Below are positions 8,444 to 17,074 of a stretch of DNA of 64,000 nucleotides, in pieces. Origin of the DNA: Humibacter sp049446075 (GTDB lineage Bacteria; Actinomycetota; Actinomycetes; Actinomycetales; Microbacteriaceae); contig NZ_JBMSEB010000001.1 in assembly GCF_049446075.1 (NCBI RefSeq), forward strand, positions 62,001-126,000. Direction: 5' to 3'. A program made the translations under genes and the position numbers. The notes under the pieces are model-generated. The model was not told the DNA's origin. It ran no database searches and was given only the letters and a program-made list of their open reading frames with translations. Each line of letters begins with the position of its first letter. Positions within the stretch are counted from its first letter, which is position 1.

Positions 8444-9360
8444 CGCTGCCACCTCCGCGCGCGTCGCTGCAACGCCGAGTACGCACTCATGACGACGACC
8501 ATCACGACGATCATGCCGAGCGCGAGAACGCCGGCCGTGTTGGAGACGCCGACGACCGTTTCGCTGGTGAGTTGTTGCTTGATGGCGAGCGGAACGATGC
8601 CGCCCTGGTCGATGAGCGCCGCCGCGGTGGCGAACGACGAGAACGCGTTGGCGAACAACAGGATGGTGCTTCCCCAGAATGCAGGAGCGAGCACCGGGAA
8701 CGCGATGCGCCACCAGTACGAGAAGCGGGAGGCGCCGAGCGTGGCTGCCGCTTCTCCCCACTCCTTCTTGAGCCCCTCCATCGCCGGCATGAACGTGATG
8801 ACCATGAGCGGAACGGAGAAGTAGAGGTAGGGGAACACGAGTCCGCCCACCTGGTAGAGGAGTGGCCCGTGCGCGGAGAGGGAGTTCAGGTCGAACCCGA
8901 ACGTCTGTTTCAGGAAGAGCGTGAGCACGCCCTGGATGCCCATCAGCGCGATGAACGCGAACGCCAGCATGATGCCGCCGAACTGGGCGAGCACGCTGGA
9001 GGCGGAGTCGACCACGGTGCGGAGTGCGCCTCCCGGCTTCGCCCCCAGGAGCGCGAAGCAGATGAGAGCACCGACCACGGCCCCGACGAGGGCCACGACC
9101 GCCGAGACCCAGAACGAGCCGACGAAGTCCGCGACGATCGTGGGGTTGCCGAAAGCCGCAAGGTTGGCGAGCGTCAGCTGCCCCGAGTCCGTGAAGAATC
9201 CGCTCCCGACGGCATAAACCGTCGGTATGGCGAGGAAGAGCAACACGTAGAGCGCAAACGGTGTGAACCCGAGCCACCCTGTGCCGCGGTGCCGGGATCG
9301 TACGATCCCGGCACCGCGGGCGGAGGTGGCCGTCGCGATCTCAGTGGAGGCGGCGGTCAT
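8440..9360 (-). CDS. ABC transporter permease (first subunit)
   Basis: This 306-residue permease has a cytoplasmic N-terminal segment of ~30 residues and then about six membrane helices. The EAA motif is EWGEAAATLGASRFSYWWRI. It belongs to the family that imports polyamines, 2-aminoethylphosphonate or iron. It sits 30 bp downstream of the binding-protein gene and overlaps the next permease gene by 4 bp. The two permeases are separate polypeptides rather than a fused subunit. Confidence 0.9.
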   Translation of the reverse strand: MTAASTEIATATSARGAGIVRSRHRGTGWLGFTPFALYVLLFLAIPTVYAVGSGFFTDSGQLTLANLAAFGNPTIVADFVGSFWVSAVVALVGAVVGALICFALLGAKPGGALRTVVDSASSVLAQFGGIMLAFAFIALMGIQGVLTLFLKQTFGFDLNSLSAHGPLLYQVGGLVFPYLYFSVPLMVITFMPAMEGLKKEWGEAAATLGASRFSYWWRIAFPVLAPAFWGSTILLFANAFSSFATAAALIDQGGIVPLAIKQQLTSETVVGVSNTAGVLALGMIVVMVVVMSAYSALQRRARRWQR

Positions 9361-9390
9361 GCTGTGCCTTTCGTGGCCGGAGGCCCAGGA

Positions 9391-10584
9391 TCAACCGACG
9401 GTCGCCGACCACTTGGAGGCCAGGAGCGCGCCGGCGGCCGTCGCCTGGTCGGCCGTGAGCTGAACGAAGCTCTTCGGCGGCTGTCCCACCGACTTCAGCA
9501 CGTTCTCATCCACGGTCTTCTTCGTGATCATCGCCTGCAGGGTGGCCGGATACGCGCCGGAGGCCAGATACAGGTTCTGCACCTCGGGGCTGTAGATGTA
9601 CTCCTCCCACAGGCGTGCGGCCGCCGGGTTGGGCGCGGAGGCGTTGATCGCCTGGTTGTAGTAGCTGCCAAGCGCGGTACCCGGAAGCACGACCGTCTTC
9701 CAGTTCGGGTTCCCCGCCGAGCCGCCGGCCGCGCCCCATGCCAGGTTGTTGTAGCTCCACTGGATCACCACCGGCGTCTCGCCCGAGTTCACCGTCGCCT
9801 GCGTGGGCAGCACGGAGAGGAAGTTGCCGGCCTGCTTGAGCTTGCCGAAGAAGTCGATCCCGGGCTGGACGTCATCCGCCTTTCCGCCGGACTGGAGGTC
9901 AGCCCAGTAGACGGCGCTCGCCGCCTCGTTCGCCTGCGTCGGGTCGCCCTTGATCGCGACCTTGCCCTTGTAGTCGGCTCCGAGCAGGTCGCCGATCTTC
10001 TTCGGCGGCGTCTTGATCACCTTCGAGTCGTACCCGATCGACATCAAGCCGGTGTAGTCGTAGTACCACTTACCGGCCGGGTCCTTGTAGTCGGCGGGCA
10101 GGTCGGCCCAGTTCTGCACCTTGTAGTCGGCCATCAGGTCGAGGTTCTGGTCGAGCACCGCGGTTCCGATGTCGAAGACGTCGGGGGCGGTGCTCTGGCC
10201 CTTCTGCGACTTCGCCGCCGCGACCTCGTCTGCGCTCGATCCGTTCGGATTCTCCGAATTGATCTTGATCTTCGGATACTTCTTCTCGAAGCCGGCGATG
10301 ATCTTGCCGTAGTTCGCCCACGAGGGCGGAAGTGTGATCACGTTGAGGTGACCCTCTGCGTTGGCTGCGGCCACTAACCCAGCCATGCCGCCGAAGTCCT
10401 TGGCACTCGCGGCCTTCTGCGCCTGCGACTGGGTCAGCGACTTGGCGGTGGCGGCGTCTGCAGCTCCGGGGCCGGCAGAGCAAGCGGTCAGCGACACGGC
10501 GACGGCCGTGGCCATCGCCGCCGTGACCACAACGCGCCGCAGGGCACGCGAGCCTCTGAGTCGGGCGATCGCGCGTTCTTCCAT
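9391..10584 (-). CDS. ABC transporter substrate-binding lipoprotein
   Basis: This 397-residue extracellular binding protein is attached to the membrane by a lipid. The signal ends in the lipobox LTAC with the modified Cys at residue 35, and the mature part resembles extracellular solute-binding proteins of the putrescine/2-aminoethylphosphonate type. The ATG at 10584 is chosen because GGAAGGA stands 9 bases upstream; another ATG 24 bases further up lacks such a site. It is encoded first among the transport genes and just after the FAD oxidoreductase gene. Genes near it suggest a phosphonate as ligand. Confidence 0.9.
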   Translation of the reverse strand: MEERAIARLRGSRALRRVVVTAAMATAVAVSLTACSAGPGAADAATAKSLTQSQAQKAASAKDFGGMAGLVAAANAEGHLNVITLPPSWANYGKIIAGFEKKYPKIKINSENPNGSSADEVAAAKSQKGQSTAPDVFDIGTAVLDQNLDLMADYKVQNWADLPADYKDPAGKWYYDYTGLMSIGYDSKVIKTPPKKIGDLLGADYKGKVAIKGDPTQANEAASAVYWADLQSGGKADDVQPGIDFFGKLKQAGNFLSVLPTQATVNSGETPVVIQWSYNNLAWGAAGGSAGNPNWKTVVLPGTALGSYYNQAINASAPNPAAARLWEEYIYSPEVQNLYLASGAYPATLQAMITKKTVDENVLKSVGQPPKSFVQLTADQATAAGALLASKWSATVG

Positions 10585-10664
10585 GGGAATGTCCTTCCAG
10601 GTTTCCATTCGGGTTTCTCTTGGTCGTCTGTCGAGCAGCTGGTGGGGCGGCGCGCCGGCCGCGG

Positions 10665-11831
10665 TTACCGTTCCCGGGTGGCGAGCACAAGCTCGTCGAG
10701 CACGGCGCGGGCGAGGCCGAAGCCCGTCGTCATCCCGATCCCGCTCGTGACGGATGCCACGGCCACGCCCGCCTCCGGGCTGGACATCAGGAACGGGGCC
10801 GTGTCCGCCGCGGCGTACACGCCTCGCCAGCGTCGTCGCACGCGCAATCGGCTCGCTCCGAGAAGCCGCCGGAACTGCGCGAGCAACAGCTCGTCGAGGT
10901 CTTCTTCCTCGAACGGCGACAGCGTGGTCGCGTAGTGGTGAGTGTCGCCGATCACGAGCCGGCCGTTCGGCCGTTGCGTGAACATCAGATTGACGGTGTT
11001 CTCGAGCAGTTCAGGTGCGGAGCCTGCAATCTCGGCTCGCAGCGTCGTGGCGGCTGCGGTCGAGGCGAAGCCCTCGTAGCGCAGCAGCGACGTTCCCGTG
11101 AACACCGCGGGCGCAGTCCGCATCGAGTTCGGCGGATCGATCTCCATCATCCGGAGGGCGCAGCGCCGAACGCCTGCCTTCTCCGAAACGGCGGGATAGT
11201 GCCTGTCCACGTCGTGGCCGACGGCGAGCACGACGGCGTCGGCGGTGTACTCGCCGCGACTGGTGCGCACGAACCCGCCGGTGAGTTCCAGCACGTTCTC
11301 GCCGTAGCGGAACACCACGCCGTGGGCCGAAAGCCACCCGGCGATGGCGGGTACCGCATGCGGGGAGTCGATCCGCAGGTCTTGGGGCAGGTGGGCGCCG
11401 GCGACGATGCCAGGTGCGCGGAACCCGGTCAGGCCCTCGGCCTCAGCGGCAGTCAGCATCCGCACGGCTTCGCCTCGAGACGAAGCGAACTCCTCGAGCA
11501 CGGAGACCTCCGCACTCGTCCTCGCAATGACCACCGTTCCGTCGGTGCGCACCGCGAATCCGGCTTGTTCTCCGGCTTCGATCCAGGTCTCCCGTGCGTC
11601 GAGCGCGTAGTCCAATGCCACGCCGGATTGCGCCGTCGTGCAGATGTGGCCGAAATTCCGGATGCTCGCCCCGACGGCGCGCTCGTCGCGCTCGATCACG
11701 AGCACCGACATCCCTCGTCGTGTCGCATGCCAGGCGTGCGCCAGTCCGACCATTCCCGCGCCGACGACGATGAGGTCGACGTGGGGCGGGACGACGGGGG
11801 AGTCAGCAGGGGTCACGCAACCACTGTGCAT
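10665..11831 (-). CDS. FAD-dependent oxidoreductase of phosphonate-catabolism type (TIGR03364-like)
   Basis: This DAO-fold flavoenzyme of up to 388 residues has the dinucleotide motif VVGAGMVGLAHAWHATRRG near residues 22-40 and an acidic end of strand 2 (VIERDE). Its best fit is the clade of FAD oxidoreductases found beside phosphonatase-like genes. Members have been reported to oxidise aminoethylphosphonate or its N-methyl form to phosphonoacetaldehyde (PbfC/PbfD type). Context supports this: a phosphonatase-like hydrolase and a GntR regulator are divergent, and an importer follows in the same direction. The start is uncertain. The ATG at 11831 has no clear ribosome site, and a GTG at 11816 is equally possible. 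Confidence 0.82.
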   Translation of the reverse strand: MHSGCVTPADSPVVPPHVDLIVVGAGMVGLAHAWHATRRGMSVLVIERDERAVGASIRNFGHICTTAQSGVALDYALDARETWIEAGEQAGFAVRTDGTVVIARTSAEVSVLEEFASSRGEAVRMLTAAEAEGLTGFRAPGIVAGAHLPQDLRIDSPHAVPAIAGWLSAHGVVFRYGENVLELTGGFVRTSRGEYTADAVVLAVGHDVDRHYPAVSEKAGVRRCALRMMEIDPPNSMRTAPAVFTGTSLLRYEGFASTAAATTLRAEIAGSAPELLENTVNLMFTQRPNGRLVIGDTHHYATTLSPFEEEDLDELLLAQFRRLLGASRLRVRRRWRGVYAAADTAPFLMSSPEAGVAVASVTSGIGMTTGFGLARAVLDELVLATRER

Positions 11832-11877
11832 GGCCGATCGAGCTCAATCCGGCGATTCCATGCACTTGTCATGAGAT

Positions 11878-11975
11878 GTTCACTGAGCAGTGTTGGCGCG
11901 GATCTACGGCAGAACACCGGGTGAACATTCGGTGCACAGCGCCCCATGCTCTGGCGTCGCACGAACTTCTATAGT
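11878..11975. promoter_or_regulatory. Divergent control region of the phosphonate cluster
   Basis: The 150 bp between the FAD gene and the regulator gene hold a TATAGT -10 box (11970-11975) ending 6 bases before the regulator's ATG. There is also a small dyad CACTG-AG-CAGTG (11881-11892) and a wider inverted pair GTTCAC/GTGAAC (11878-11883 and 11921-11926). These dyads are candidate operators for the GntR protein encoded alongside, acting on both directions. No experimental or comparative support is available here. Confidence 0.4.
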
Positions 11976-11981
11976 CAAGTT

Positions 11982-12758
11982 ATGAGGGTGCCATTGCATG
12001 AACTCGTTCGCACGGCCATCCGGGACCGCATCGTCAGCGGAGAACTCGCAGCCGGTGATCCTCTCCCGAGCGAGGCCGACCTCTGCGCACAGTTCGGTGC
12101 GTCTCGAGGGCCGGTGAGGCAAGCATTGTCCGCGTTGAGCGCAGAAGGACTCATCGAGACCAGCCAGGGACGCGTGCCGACGGTCAGTCGAGTCCCTCTA
12201 GCGCAGTCCATCGACGACTTCTTCTCGTTCTCGTCCTGGGTCACGGCCATGGGGCATGAGCCTGGCCAGCGCACGGTCGAGATCGTCATGCGCCATGCCG
12301 GCGCGGGGCTCGCCACGCTGCTCGGAGTCGAGGAAGCCGATCAGGTCGTTCAGCTGCTGAGGGTGAGATCGATCGACGGCGAACCCGCCATGCTCGAGCG
12401 CACTGCTTTCGTCTCTTCCGTCGGCCGCATGCTTTTCGACTTCGACACCGACTCCGGGTCGGTGTTCGACTACCTGATCGCGCACGGTGTGCCCCTCGAT
12501 TATGGCGACCACGCGATCGACGCGGTGGCTGCCGATGGCGTCGATGCCGAGCACCTCCTCGTGCCCATCGGCACGCCGCTGCTCAGGGTGCGGCGTACGA
12601 CCAGCTCGAGCACCGGCGAGGTCCTGGAGTACTCCGACGACCGTTATCGCACCGACCGCGCAGACCTCGTCGTTCACAATGCTCGCTCCGGGCGGCGGCC
12701 GCGACCGTACGTGGCTCGGCAACTCCCAGGAGCTCCGGCATCAAGGAGAATCACATGA
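11982..12758 (+). CDS. GntR-family regulator (HutC/PhnF type)
   Basis: This 258-residue repressor-type protein has an N-terminal winged helix (LVRTAIRDRIVSGELAAGDP, then SEADLCAQFGASRGPVRQAL) and a C-terminal UTRA effector domain (from about residue 75, ending EYSDDRYRTDRADL). That domain pair defines the HutC/PhnF subfamily. The ATG at 11982 is preferred because TATAGT ends 6 bases before it, giving a leaderless mRNA, and because homologues begin at this point. An ATG 36 bases upstream is less likely. It overlaps the following hydrolase gene by 4 bp. The probable role is control of phosphonate uptake and breakdown, with the substrate as inducer; this is inferred. Confidence 0.9.
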   Translation: MRVPLHELVRTAIRDRIVSGELAAGDPLPSEADLCAQFGASRGPVRQALSALSAEGLIETSQGRVPTVSRVPLAQSIDDFFSFSSWVTAMGHEPGQRTVEIVMRHAGAGLATLLGVEEADQVVQLLRVRSIDGEPAMLERTAFVSSVGRMLFDFDTDSGSVFDYLIAHGVPLDYGDHAIDAVAADGVDAEHLLVPIGTPLLRVRRTTSSSTGEVLEYSDDRYRTDRADLVVHNARSGRRPRPYVARQLPGAPASRRIT

Positions 12759-13453
12759 CCATCAGACTCGTCTCGCTCGACATGGCGGGAACCACGATCG
12801 ATGAGGGAGGCATCGTCTACGACGTGTTGGAGAGCACCGTCGCACAGGCGACCGGCCGGGAAGGGGTTCCGGCCGAGGTGCTGGCCCGTTGGACAGGCAC
12901 CGACAAGCGGGAGGCGATCGCGGGCCTATTGTCGGAACTCGGCGACGACCCGGGCCGAACCGATGATGTTTTCGCCGAGTTCTCGCGCCGCCTCGAGGTC
13001 GCCTATTCCGCATCCGCCCCTGCGCTCTTTCCCGGCGTGGCCGGGGCGGTTCGCGAGCTGCGGGCGAATGGTGTGCGCGTGGCCCTTCAGACCGGATACG
13101 CGCGCGATGTCGCCGAGTCGCTGCTCGGCGCCGTGGGGTGGAGCGTCGGCCGCGACGTCGATGCGCTCGTGACGGCAGAGGATGTCGTCGCCTCCCGCCC
13201 CGCTCCCTATCTGATCTTCCGCACCATGGAGGCAACCGGGGTGTACAGCACGAGGGAGGTGCTCGTTGCCGGCGATACGCCGAACGACCTCGGCGCGGGA
13301 ACGAACTCGGGTGTTCGCTACGTGGTCGGTGTTCTCACCGGCGCCGCGGATGCCTCAACGCTGGGCAGGCACGAGCACACGAACATCCTCGCCAGCGTTG
13401 CTGCCATTCCGGCGATGCTCGGCGAAGCCGACGAGTTCCCGCCCAAAGGATGA
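12755..13453 (+). CDS. Phosphonatase-like HAD hydrolase (TIGR03351-like)
   Basis: This 232-residue HAD enzyme shows the nucleophile motif LDMAGTTID with Asp at residue 9, where the AGTT variant is typical of phosphonoacetaldehyde hydrolase. Lys51 in TDKREAI sits at the position of the Schiff-base lysine of PhnX (Lys53 in the Bacillus enzyme). The acidic loop VAGDTPNDLGAG binds Mg2+. It therefore probably cleaves the C-P bond of phosphonoacetaldehyde, giving acetaldehyde and phosphate. The family is distinct from classic PhnX and its exact substrate is less certain. AAGGAG precedes the ATG, which overlaps the regulator's stop. Confidence 0.85.
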   Translation: MTIRLVSLDMAGTTIDEGGIVYDVLESTVAQATGREGVPAEVLARWTGTDKREAIAGLLSELGDDPGRTDDVFAEFSRRLEVAYSASAPALFPGVAGAVRELRANGVRVALQTGYARDVAESLLGAVGWSVGRDVDALVTAEDVVASRPAPYLIFRTMEATGVYSTREVLVAGDTPNDLGAGTNSGVRYVVGVLTGAADASTLGRHEHTNILASVAAIPAMLGEADEFPPKG

Positions 13454-13624
13454 CGCGGCCCCTGGGCGCGGGTAGCGTGATCGGCATCAGCGTATTTCGC
13501 AAGCGGCCGATGGTACATGCCGCGGTTCGGACCTAGTGCGTCGCGGCACGGCGTGGAATCCGGGGGCCGCCGGCTACGAACTACCAGGCGCAATGGGCTG
13601 GTCGGCAGACGAAGGAGAACAACG

Positions 13625-14038
13625 ATGTCCGTCATCCTGAACCCTTATCTCAGCTTCTGCGACAATGCGCGCGAGGCCATGGAGTTCTACCAGACCGTCT
13701 TCGGCGGCGAGCTCACCGTCAGCACGTTCCGCGACTTCCAGATGACGCAAGACGAGAGCGATCTCGACAAGGTCATGCACTCGCAACTCAACGGGGAAGC
13801 CGGCATCGTGCTCATGGCTGCCGACACACCAAGCCACATGGAGTACACGCCCGGCAGCTCGATCACCGTCTCCTTGAGCGGCGACGACGAGTCCACCCTC
13901 CGCAGGCACTGGGACGGCCTGTCCGAAGGCGCCAGCATCGTCGAGCCGCTCGAGAAGGCGCCGTGGGGCGATTCGTTCGGCATGCTCGTCGACAGGTTCG
14001 GCGTGGGCTGGATGGTCAACATCTCCGGTCAGGGCTGA
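13625..14038 (+). CDS. VOC-family (PhnB-like) protein
   Basis: This 137-residue protein of the glyoxalase/bleomycin-resistance (VOC) fold resembles the PhnB/3-demethylubiquinone methyltransferase-like group. Typical phrases are NPYLSFCDNAREAMEFYQTV, then DTPSHMEYTPG, and DRFGVGWMVNI at the end. GAAGGAG precedes the ATG. Proteins of this group are widespread, mostly of unknown activity, and not proven to act on phosphonates. Its position just after the phosphonate genes may be chance, since 171 bp separate them. Confidence 0.8.
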   Translation: MSVILNPYLSFCDNAREAMEFYQTVFGGELTVSTFRDFQMTQDESDLDKVMHSQLNGEAGIVLMAADTPSHMEYTPGSSITVSLSGDDESTLRRHWDGLSEGASIVEPLEKAPWGDSFGMLVDRFGVGWMVNISGQG

Positions 14039-14049
14039 GACGGGCAGGC

Positions 14050-15102
14050 ATGGCAGACGAAACGACCATCGAGGTCGAGGGGCCGGACGGCACTCGCCCG
14101 GTGCGCATCAGTCATCCCGACCGGGTCGTCTTCCCGCAGGACGGCATCACGAAGCTGGATCTCGCTCGCTACCTCCAGGCAGTGGCCGAGCCCTTCCTCA
14201 AGGCCAACGGCGACCGCCCGATCTCGCTCCAGAGGTTCAGGGAGACGATCGACGGCGAGCAGTTCTTCTCGAAGAATCCTCCGCGTGGCGCGCCCGAGTA
14301 CATCCGCACGGTGAAGGTGGTGTACCCGAGCGCGCGTACGCATCCGCAGCTCGTGCTCGACGAGCCCGCATCGGCCGTCTGGGCGGTGCAGATGGGCACC
14401 GTGGTGTTCCACCCGTGGCCGTCGAGGGCGGAGAACACCGACAATCCCGACCAGCTGCGCATCGACCTCGACCCACAGCCGGGCACCGATTTCGACGACG
14501 CCGTCCCAGCGGCGCTCGAGTTGCGATCGGTGCTTGCGGAGGCCGGCCTGGATGCCTACATCAAGACCTCGGGCAACCGCGGCCTGCACGTGTTCGCACC
14601 CATCGCCCCTGACCACGAGTTCCTGGATGTGCGACACGCCGTCATCGCCGCGGCTCGCGAACTGGAGCGCCGCATGCCGGATGCCGTGACGACGGCGTGG
14701 TGGAAGGAGGAGCGCGGCCGCAAGGTGTTCGTGGACTTCAACCAGGCCAACCGCGACCGAACGATGGCCGGAGCGTACAGCCCGCGAGCGCTGCCGCACG
14801 CTCCCGTGTCGTGTCCGGTGACGTGGGAGGAACTCGAGTCGGTGGACCCGCGGACCTTCACCGTGCTGAGCATGCCGCAGCGGCTCGCCGAGACCGGCGA
14901 CCCGTGGTCGGACTTCGGTGAGCGGCCCGGCAGCATCGATGTGCTGCTCTCCTGGTGGCAGCGTGACCTCGACAACGGGCTGGGGGAGCTGCCGTTCCCG
15001 CCCGACTACCCGAAGATGCCAGGCGAGCCGCCGCGAGTCCAGCCGAGCAAGAAGGTCGCAGAGAACTGGGACGAGGAGGGCAACCGGACGGCTGCCGAAT
15101 GA
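14050..15102 (+). CDS. Stand-alone LigD-type polymerase/primase
   Basis: This 350-residue archaeo-eukaryotic primase-like polymerase domain is equivalent to the POL module of LigD, without phosphoesterase or ligase modules. Recognisable pieces are DRVVFPQDGITKLDLARY, FFSKNPPRGAPEYI, the catalytic acidic pair in RIDLDPQPGTDF, SGNRGLHVF, and KVFVDFNQANRDRTMAGAYS. It fills in or extends DNA ends with ribonucleotides during end joining. The ATG at 14050 lies 11 bases after the preceding gene. A converging ATP-dependent ligase gene follows, giving a split pair (polymerase plus LigC) separate from the full LigD further along. It resembles mycobacterial PolD1/PolD2. Confidence 0.9.
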   Translation: MADETTIEVEGPDGTRPVRISHPDRVVFPQDGITKLDLARYLQAVAEPFLKANGDRPISLQRFRETIDGEQFFSKNPPRGAPEYIRTVKVVYPSARTHPQLVLDEPASAVWAVQMGTVVFHPWPSRAENTDNPDQLRIDLDPQPGTDFDDAVPAALELRSVLAEAGLDAYIKTSGNRGLHVFAPIAPDHEFLDVRHAVIAAARELERRMPDAVTTAWWKEERGRKVFVDFNQANRDRTMAGAYSPRALPHAPVSCPVTWEELESVDPRTFTVLSMPQRLAETGDPWSDFGERPGSIDVLLSWWQRDLDNGLGELPFPPDYPKMPGEPPRVQPSKKVAENWDEEGNRTAAE

Positions 15103-15121
15103 CGGCTGCCAACGCCACCGG

Positions 15122-16177
15122 TCAGCGGATGACGTCCGACAGGTCGTAGGCGACGGGGCGCTCCAACTGGTCGAACGTGCACGACCGCGGCTCACGGTCG
15201 TCGCGCCACCGTTCGAACTGCACGGTGTGCCTGAAGCGCGCTCCCTCCAGCTGGTCGTACCGCACTTCGATCACGCGCTCGGGGCGCAGGCGCACGAACG
15301 AGACATCCTTGCTCGCAGAGAACCGGCTGCGATCGGTCTCGCCCTTGACGATCTCGCCGTTCTCGTCCCGCTCGACGAGCGGCTCGAGCTCGTCCACGAG
15401 CTCCAGCCTCCGTTGAGCGGTGAACGCAGAGGCGCCGCCCACGCTCCGGAGCACACCTTCCTCGTCGTAGAGGCCGAGTAACAGCGACCCGACGCCCCTG
15501 CCGCTCGTGTGTACTCGGTAGCCGAGCACCACGACGTCCGCGGTGCGATGGTGCTTCACCTTGAGCATCGTGCGTTTTCCGGGTGCGTACGCCGCGTCGA
15601 GCGGCTTGGCGACGACGCCGTCCAGGCCGGCGCCCTCGAACTCGACCAGCCACCGGCGGGCGAGCTCGACATCCGTTGTGGTCTGGCACAGATGGAGCGG
15701 ATGCCGCCAGCCGGCCGCGATCCCTTCCAGCGCGGCCCTGCGCTCGGCGAAGGGTCGATTCATCAGGTCGTCGCCGTCGAGGGAGAGCAGATCGAAGGCC
15801 ACGAACATCGCGGGCGTGGTCTCCGAGAGCATTGCAATGCGACTCGCCGCGGGGTGGATGCGCTGCGAAAGCGCCTCCCAGTCCAGCCGCTCGGCACCCG
15901 GCTTGCCGGTGCGCACGACGATCTCGCCGTCCACCACGCAACGCGGAAGCTGCTGCGCGAACGCAGCCACCAGCTCAGGGAAGTACCTGGTCAGCGGCTT
16001 CGACCCCCGGCTGCCGATCTCGACGTCGGCCGTGCCATCGCCCGTAGGCTCGACACCCACGATTCCGCGAAAGCCGTCCCACTTCGGCTCGTACGAAAGA
16101 CTCCCTGGCACGGCGTCGGGCTCCGGCACGGCGTCGACGGCGCGGGCGAGCATGGGAGCGGGGAGTGAGGCGACCAT
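15122..16177 (-). CDS. ligC: ATP-dependent DNA ligase (LigC-like)
   Basis: This 351-residue ligase has the adenylation motif EPKWDGFRG with nucleophile Lys32, motif III (FVAFDLLSLDGDD), motif IV (LDGVVAKPLD) and motif V (MLKVKHHRTADVVVLGY). An OB domain follows. The length and the absence of polymerase or phosphoesterase modules fit actinobacterial LigC. It converges on the stand-alone polymerase gene with 19 bp between stops, and it probably works in back-up end joining or excision repair rather than replication. Confidence 0.92.
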   Translation of the reverse strand: MVASLPAPMLARAVDAVPEPDAVPGSLSYEPKWDGFRGIVGVEPTGDGTADVEIGSRGSKPLTRYFPELVAAFAQQLPRCVVDGEIVVRTGKPGAERLDWEALSQRIHPAASRIAMLSETTPAMFVAFDLLSLDGDDLMNRPFAERRAALEGIAAGWRHPLHLCQTTTDVELARRWLVEFEGAGLDGVVAKPLDAAYAPGKRTMLKVKHHRTADVVVLGYRVHTSGRGVGSLLLGLYDEEGVLRSVGGASAFTAQRRLELVDELEPLVERDENGEIVKGETDRSRFSASKDVSFVRLRPERVIEVRYDQLEGARFRHTVQFERWRDDREPRSCTFDQLERPVAYDLSDVIR

Positions 16178-16195
16178 GCTCCGATCTTGCCCTGA

Positions 16196-17074
16196 TCAGG
16201 CCCCGGGCGACAGAGCGGCGCCCGTCGACCCAGCAGCGTCGGCCGTCCAGAGATGCATGGTCGCGTAGGAACGCCATGGCCGCCAGGCCTCACCGAGCGC
16301 CAGGGCCTCGGCCGGCGATACCCCGCCGAGCGCGCGGCGGAGCACGAGATCGCCTACCGGGAAGGCGTCGGCATCTCTCAGCACCCGAAGCGCGAGGTAA
16401 TCCACCGTCCATGGTCCGATACCCGGGAGTGCGAGCAACCGCGCACGTACCTCGGCGTGGTCCGCATCGCGTTCCACTTTCAGGCCGGATGCGAAGGCCT
16501 CCGCCAGTGCGATCACCGTTCGAGCCCGTGCGACGGGTATACCCACCGCCGACCTGAGCTCCTCGAGCTCGGCCGCGGCCACGACGGCGGGAGGAGGAAA
16601 CGCGATCAGGCCGTCCGATCCGGCGCTGCCGTAGGCCGCGGCGAGGCGGCCGGTGAAAGTGCGACAGGCGGCGAGTGAGACCTGCTGACCGAGCACGGTC
16701 TGCGCGGCCGCCTCGAAGGCATCCGGATGCCCGATCACGCGCAGGGCCGGACGCTCCCGCACCAGGGCACCCAGCACGGCATCTTCGCGGAAGTCGGAGT
16801 TGATCTGGTCGAGATCGGTGTCGAGGTCGAACCATTCGCGGACGGCTTCGACGACGTCGGAAGAAGCCAGACCACGCACCTCGACTCCGTCGTCGCGCAC
16901 TGCGACGGTGATGGCGGCGGCGGCGTGCTCCGAGCCAATCAACCGCGTGACAGTGCTGTTCTCGGCGTCGACGCGCTCGACGCCCGGCACGCTGTGCCGT
17001 ACGAGGGAACCGAGCACCACGTCGCGTTCCAGCCGACCCGATAGGAAGACGCCTTCCGGTGCCGCAGCCGTCAT
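16196..17074 (-). CDS. alkA: DNA-3-methyladenine glycosylase II (AlkA)
   Basis: This 292-residue base-excision glycosylase removes alkylated bases. It has an N-terminal AlkA-type domain followed by helix-hairpin-helix-GPD (LPGIGPWTVDYLALRVL at about 216-232). Asp242 in FPVGD corresponds to the catalytic Asp of E. coli AlkA. The ATG overlaps the stop of ogt by 4 bp and closes the operon sigma-ogt-alkA. An ADA-type methyl-phosphotriester sensor domain, often fused in other bacteria, is absent here. Confidence 0.92.
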   Translation of the reverse strand: MTAAAPEGVFLSGRLERDVVLGSLVRHSVPGVERVDAENSTVTRLIGSEHAAAAITVAVRDDGVEVRGLASSDVVEAVREWFDLDTDLDQINSDFREDAVLGALVRERPALRVIGHPDAFEAAAQTVLGQQVSLAACRTFTGRLAAAYGSAGSDGLIAFPPPAVVAAAELEELRSAVGIPVARARTVIALAEAFASGLKVERDADHAEVRARLLALPGIGPWTVDYLALRVLRDADAFPVGDLVLRRALGGVSPAEALALGEAWRPWRSYATMHLWTADAAGSTGAALSPGA

